Assembly: GCF_958979055.1 (NCBI RefSeq) | Contig: NC_084888.1 | Span: 7,983,501 to 8,047,500 of the forward strand | Reading direction: 5' to 3' | From: Alnus glutinosa | Lineage: Eukaryota > Streptophyta > Magnoliopsida > Fagales > Betulaceae | Length of the DNA stretch: 64,000 bases | Shown: in pieces, positions 59,465-64,000 of the stretch | Position numbering within the stretch: the stretch's first letter is position 1 | Layout of the letters: each line of letters begins with the position of its first letter | Translations under genes and position numbers: made by a program | The notes under the pieces: generated by a model | What the model saw: the letters and a program-made list of their open reading frames with translations, nothing else | Told to the model about the DNA's origin: nothing | Databases searched by the model: none

Positions 59465-59465
<1 letters not shown>
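56981..59465. other. Intergenic DNA and laccase promoter side
   Basis: The phrase ATGGTTTTATCCATACCCCATTTATCA recurs here (about 57157-57190) and, in part, at about 56320-56365 and 56955-56985. (GA)n occurs at 59199-59227. No gene recognised; the last 500-1000 bp is probably the laccase promoter. Confidence 0.4.

Positions 59466-59527
<62 letters not shown>
59466..59527. repeat. C32 run followed by (CT)15, just before the laccase start
   Basis: An unbroken C-run (59466-59497) passes directly into a CT repeat ending 12 bp before the laccase ATG at 59540. Such a homopurine/homopyrimidine tract may form H-DNA or an i-motif; a regulatory effect is inference. Confidence 0.85.
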
Positions 59528-59529
<2 letters not shown>

Positions 59530-59539
59530 GTATCTGTGT

Positions 59540-59839
59540 ATGGAAAAGATGTCCAACTTTGCCACCTCACTTATGGTATGGTCAAGCTTAATATCATATG
59601 CTTATACTGTGCATGCAATGGCCCAATGGCTGCCTAGAGGAAGCTCAACCAGGTTCTATGATTTCAAGGTTACTTCTACTGTGTGTATATATATATATCC
59701 GTACACTACATATGCATGGCAGCATCATATTAATTTCTGAGTGGTTACTTCTACTGTGTGTATATATATATATATCCGTACACTGCATATGCATGGCAGC
59801 ATCATATTAATTTCTGAGTGTTTTTATTTTTTATTTTTT

Positions 59840-59889
<50 letters not shown>

Positions 59890-62439
59890 CTCTATATATA
59901 TATATATATATATGTTCGGGTTAATTTATTTGTTAATGAAGGTTTCAATCGTAAACAGGTGCAAACCACGAGAATCACAAAACTTTGCAATAGCAAGGAC
60001 ATGGTCACGATCAACGGAATATTTCCGGGACCTGTAATTTATGCCCAAGAAGATGATAGAATCGTTGTCAAAGTTACAAATATGACACCATTTAACACCA
60101 CAATCCACTGGTAAACCCTATATATATATATCTTTAATTATGAGAAAATGACTACGTACGTACGTACCAAAACAACTTCAACCACTGATTTACGTGTACG
60201 TGTCTCCATTTATTAATTAATTATTCCAAGGCATGGAGTGAGGCAGAGACGGTCGTGTTGGTTCGATGGGGCTTCATACATTACACAATGCCCAATTCAG
60301 GCCGGCCAAACTTTTACGTATGACTTCGCATTGGTGAACCAAAAGGGCACCTTTTTCTGGCATGCTCATGTTTCTTGGCTCCGGGCCACCGTTTATGGTG
60401 CCTTTGTTGTTCATCCAAAAACTGGGCTCCCTTACCCATTTAATTACCCATTTGAAGAGCATATTATAATCCTAGGTAAATCAAATCTCTAACACTTTTG
60501 TTTTGACACCTGCGTCTTCTCTTCTCTTTATTTTATTTTATTTTTGAAAAACTTCATTTACCCTTTATGTTTCGAAACTTTTGCAATTATATATTCTTAA
60601 AGTTAAAAAAATTACAATATCGGGTTCTCATGTTTTAAAATTTTGCAATATCACCTATCCGTTATGATTTTTTGTTAAGTCCAAACGGAGGACGTTAAAA
60701 TCTCCAAAATACTCTTTTTTTTTTTTTTTTTTTTTTTAAAGGGTGGTTTTGTATTTTTATTAGTTTTACAAGGGCGTATAAGAAACATTTCACCTGTATA
60801 CTGTTTGATTTAACCCTAAACCCTAACAGTAGGAATAACATTGCAATTTTGAAATATGGAAACTCGATATTGTAACTTTTTAAATCTTAAAGGAATGATT
60901 GCAAAAGTTCTGAAACATAAAAGGGGTAAATGAAGTTTTATTTTTTTTTAATTTTTGGATGAGTTTTGAATGAAATTAGCTTCTACTTCTTAGTCACTCA
61001 GTACGTTGGATTATTTGGGAATATGTTTAGGGGAGTATTGGAAGCAGGATGTGGTACAAATTGAGCGCACCACTGCAGCAAGCGGTGGAAGTCCTCCAGT
61101 GGCAGATGCCTATACAATTAATGGTCACCCGGGCCCCAACTACAATTGCTCCAACAATGGTAATTAAGAAATTCCTAATGTAATCATATAATTTGACTAA
61201 TATGATTGCTGTAAGTAATCATCAATCATTATTTTATTTTCTTTTATTTTTATCTTATATATAACATGCTGATTATTCCAGATGTGTATAAGATCGATGT
61301 GGTTCCCGGGAAGACGTATTTGTTAAGGCTGATAAGCGCAGGCTTAAACTCCGAGAACTTTTTTGCAATCGCTGATCACAAATTAACCATTGTCGAAGCT
61401 GACGCCGAGTACACGAAGCCCTTCACCACGGACCGTGTGATGCTTGGACCAGGCCAGACCATTAACGTCCTTGTCACCGCCGATCAGGCAATAGGAAAAT
61501 ACTCCATGGCCATGGGACCCTACAGTTCGGCCAAGGGTGCTGCATTCCAAGATACATTAGCCATAGCCCACTTCAAATACTTAGGTGCCGTAACTAATAG
61601 CGTTTCATTACCTGCGCAATTACCAAGTGTTAGTGATAATCTCACCGTTAAGACGGTCATGGATGGGCTAAGGAGCCTAAACCCAGTTAATATTCCGACG
61701 GAAATCGACACTAATTTTTTCATCACCGTCGGACTAAACGTCCAAAAGTGTCACTCAAAGACACCCAAACAAAATTGCCAAGGCATTAATCATGGGGTTA
61801 TGGCGGCGTCTATGAACAATATAAGCTTCATAATGCCTAAGATTTCGCTTTTGGAAGCTTATTATAAAAAGATTAACGGTTCTTTCACTGAGGATTTTCC
61901 TGGGGTACCCCTTAAGTTCTATGACTTTGTGAATGGGGCACCTAATAATATTCCTAATGACACGCAGTCGTTGAATGGGACGAGGGTCAAGATCCTTGAA
62001 TATGGGAGCAGGGTGCAACTCATCTTGCAGAACACGGCGACAGTCACCACTGAGAACCACCCAATTCATCTTCATGGTTTTAGCTTTTATGTTGTAGGAT
62101 ATGGTACAGGGAACTATAATCCGCAAGCTGCAAAATTCAACTTGGTCGATCCACCTTACATGAACACGATCGGAGTTCCGGTGGGTGGATGGACTGCAAT
62201 ACGATTTGTCGCTGACAATCCAGGTACAATTTTTATTTTTTATTTTTTCAGCACATAAGCCAAATCTATCTGATATATAAGACGTGGTGTTATTTGGATT
62301 TGTTGCAGGGGTTTGGTTTATGCACTGTCACTTGGACATACATCAATCATGGGGATTAGGAACGGCTTTCATAGTGAAAAATGGGAAAGGGGAGCTGGAG
62401 ACACTTCCTCCCCCTCCAGCAGACCTCCCACGGTGCTAG
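59540..62439 (+). CDS. LAC6: Laccase (multicopper oxidase), 575 aa, six exons
   Basis: Exons are 59540-59668, 59959-60110, 60231-60475, 61031-61159, 61282-62223 and 62309-62439; all junctions are in frame and exons 2-4 have the sizes usual for plant laccases (152, 245, 129). Residues 1-26 form a signal peptide ([26 protein letters not shown]), so the enzyme is secreted to the apoplast. All four copper-ligand motifs are intact: HWHG (93-96), HAH (138-140), HPIHLHG (478-484) and [12 protein letters not shown] (538-549), with Cys539 and Leu549 at the type 1 site (axial Leu, typical of higher-potential laccases). Laccases oxidise phenols such as monolignols using O2. The text [10 protein letters not shown] differs from the common RQLRSGWADG. 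Assignment to LAC6 rests on remembered synteny with At2g46570 and is tentative; an alternative start is the Met at codon 4. Confidence 0.92.
59668..59818. repeat. 75-bp tandem duplication starting at laccase intron 1 donor
   Basis: GGTTACTTCTACTGTGTG(TA)n ... GGCAGCATCATATTAATTTCTGAGTG is present at 59668-59742 and at 59743-59818, differing only in TA count and one base. The first copy begins at the exon 1/intron 1 junction. Confidence 0.9.
59846..59886. repeat. (CT)20 microsatellite in laccase intron 1
   Basis: A CT tract followed by a (TA)n tract (59892-59912) lies about 75 bp before the exon 2 acceptor, within the region that serves as the polypyrimidine tract. Confidence 0.8.
60548..60945. 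mobile_element. MITE-like foldback in laccase intron 3
   Basis: Left arm AAAACTTCATTTACCCTTTATGTTTCGAAACTTTTGCAAT, right complement AAAACTTCATTTACCCCTTTTATGTTTCAGAACTTTTGCAAT; arms extend for about 105 bp through ACAATATCG. The centre holds a T-run and AAACCCTAACAG. The exact ends and a target duplication were not resolved. It accounts for most of the 555-bp intron. Confidence 0.75.
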
Positions 62440-63622
62440 ATTTCTGCTGGATAATTCAGAACTGACACTAATGAGCTATTGTACGCGATACTAGTTTCCG
62501 AGCAAGGATTATTTGGCGCGGATAGAGATCCCAACAATTTAGTTGTCCGAATTGCTAGATTTGAACAGTAAACGTGAAAGAGCTCTTGGTGCAAGTGTGT
62601 AATATGTGTGGTTGGTCCATATCTTTTAGAAGACGTCATTGTAGTCTTAAAAATGCCAAACTGATTGGAGTTTCTTTTCCTTCATTTGTTTGGGATTCCT
62701 CCTCTTTCTTTTTTTCTTTGTTTTGTTTTGTTTTGTTTTGTTTTTCTTTGTATGGTGGAAACTGGGAAGTGGGTAGTAACTAGTAATCCATCACATAATA
62801 GGCAGGGAAGCCAACGAATTCCTTGGTTCAGGACATTAGTCCACCAAAAGGTCATGACTCCTTTTTCTTTCTTTCTTTTTCCCTCATCTTTTTAGGGGAG
62901 AGTTGCCGATTTGGTGTGGAGTAGAGAAGACATGGGGCTCATATACATCCCTCTTGGATAGATTTGGAAAGAATATTCTTCCCTCCTGCACATGGCTAAA
63001 ATAAGAATCTTTCCTATCCTGTGTTAATGCCTTGCATCTTCAAATTTATGATAGCCTTTTAAAGACTAAGCTAACACTTAACTCCCAACCCCAGTACCCC
63101 TTCCACTAGTTTTCCATGCGAACAAAGGCCCAAGGGCAATATGGAACTAAAGAATACTCGATAAAAGTGGGTGTATAATATATTAATATGGAGGTAACAT
63201 AAGGCTATTCCATTAATAAATATTGATATAGGGTCATTTATTTGTATCATAAAGCAAATGCTTCTCGCGGGACACATGGCAATTTTATAAATTGGGTTGT
63301 AGAAAGTTCCTCCAACTCAGTTTGGAGGAAAACTCTGTCCTGTTCTTAAAACATGTGAGAATTTGGGTTGGAAGAATTTCTTTCAACTCAATTTGAACGA
63401 AAACTTTGTCCTCTTGTAAATCATCGAGGATTTAGGTGTATTTTACTATTAATTTTATAGCAAGATCATATGATTGAGAAGAAATAAATGCAAGCATAGA
63501 ATAACTCTAGAATACTTCTCCAAAAAGGTATATTAGAGCACCCGTTAGATTTGTATAAGAAAATGAAATATATCCATTTCAAAGTGTATATGAAGCACAA
63601 TGGGCCTATTCGATTACCATAA
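62440..63622. other. 3' flank of laccase and intergenic DNA
   Basis: 62440-62650 is the probable 3' untranslated region. A (TTTTG)n tract is at 62720-62745. At about 63296-63412 two related units (CTCCAACTCAGTTTGGAGGAAAACTCTGTCC and TTTCAACTCAATTTGAACGAAAACTTTGTCC) form an imperfect tandem repeat. Confidence 0.5.
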
Positions 63623-63793
63623 GAGAAATGCTAGACATCTCAACACTTTTTTCCAGAATTTGATTTCAACTTGATGTGTCACAATCTTATGAGATTGTGG
63701 CACACTTCCCAAAATGATAGATCTTATAGATTGTGATACATCAGGTTGGAATCAAATTCTAGAAAAAAAGTGTTTGGATATCTAGCATTCCTC
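63623..63793. mobile_element. 171-bp MITE, GAG...CTC ends, 9-bp duplication
   Basis: Left arm GAGAAATGCTAGACATCTCAACACTTTTTTCCAGAATTTGAT, right complement GAGGAATGCTAGATATCCAAACACTTTTTTTCTAGAATTTGAT. Flanking duplication TTACCATAA (63614-63622 and 63794-63802). Exactly the same length as the element at 21877-22047. Confidence 0.88.
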
Positions 63794-63840
63794 TTACCAT
63801 AATGCTACCATAATGCTACCATAATGCATTATGCATGACG

Positions 63841-63908
63841 GCTATTGCTTTTAACCCTCATCTGCATTCTTCAGGCTATTGCTTTTAACCCTCATCTGCA
63901 TTCTTCAG
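63841..63908. repeat. Perfect 34-bp tandem duplication
   Basis: The unit starts GCTATTGCTTTTAACC and ends ATTCTTCAG; copies are 63841-63874 and 63875-63908, identical. Directly upstream, ACCATAATGCT is repeated three times (about 63796-63826). Confidence 0.95.
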
Positions 63909-64000
63909 CATGCCAGAAAGTCAAGGAAAGAAGTAAGAAGCTGATTGTTTTTCTTCCTTGAAAGAAAGGTTGGTGGCACCCACCTATGGTTGGGGGTCAC
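63909..64000. other. Window end, nothing recognised
   Basis: Short AT-mixed sequence without a feature. Confidence 0.4.

Overview
This is plant nuclear DNA, almost certainly from a woody eudicot. The genes carry GT-AG introns, and the proteins include a LOB-domain factor, a multi-exon laccase, a kinesin-light-chain-related protein and a plant complex I B9 subunit. The intergenic DNA is AT-rich and full of small transposon remnants, poly(T) tracts and microsatellites. There are no operons, CRISPR arrays or prokaryotic features. I cannot place the species; a rosid tree is a guess.

Layout. 0-6.9 kb: no gene seen, only transposon remnants. 6.9-8.0 kb (+): two-exon gene for a 228-residue plant-specific protein. 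8.9-13.0 kb (-): three-exon gene for a 63-residue complex I B9/NDUFA3-type subunit. 14.5-15.5 kb: a retroposed poly(A) element with target-site duplications. 16.1-about 20.3 kb (-): gene for a 483-residue tail-anchored protein with a long 5' leader. 22.9-38.8 kb (-): an 18-exon gene for a 2550-residue Rav1/DmX/rabconnectin-3-alpha homologue (V-ATPase assembly), which I could join completely in frame. 39-44.5 kb: transposon-rich DNA (LINE remnant, foldbacks, Mutator-like MITE). 44.9-46.1 kb (-): LBD transcription factor. 47.5-51.4 kb (-): KLCR tetratricopeptide protein. 53.7 kb (-): tRNA-Gly(CCC). 54.1-54.8 kb: cluster of MITEs. 55.2 kb (+): 74-residue unknown protein. 56.4 kb (-): fragment of a FUSED/TIO kinase gene. 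59.5-62.4 kb (+): six-exon laccase. 62.5-64 kb: MITE and tandem repeats.

Working together. The genes are independent transcription units with different roles (respiration, V-ATPase assembly, cytoskeleton-cell wall linkage, organ-boundary transcription, lignin/phenol oxidation). From memory, the order B9 - tail-anchored protein - Rav1 homologue - laccase matches Arabidopsis At2g46540-At2g46570, so this looks like an ancient conserved block. Here the LBD, KLCR, tRNA and small gene lie between the Rav1 homologue and the laccase.

Most notable non-gene observations: (1) six insertions made of little more than a LINE 3' tail (ACTTAT-type end plus poly(A)), all flanked by direct repeats; (2) a set of GAG...CTC MITEs with 9-bp target duplications, two of them exactly 171 bp; (3) two larger Mutator-like MITEs with intact 9-bp duplications. 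No wholly new biological system was found.
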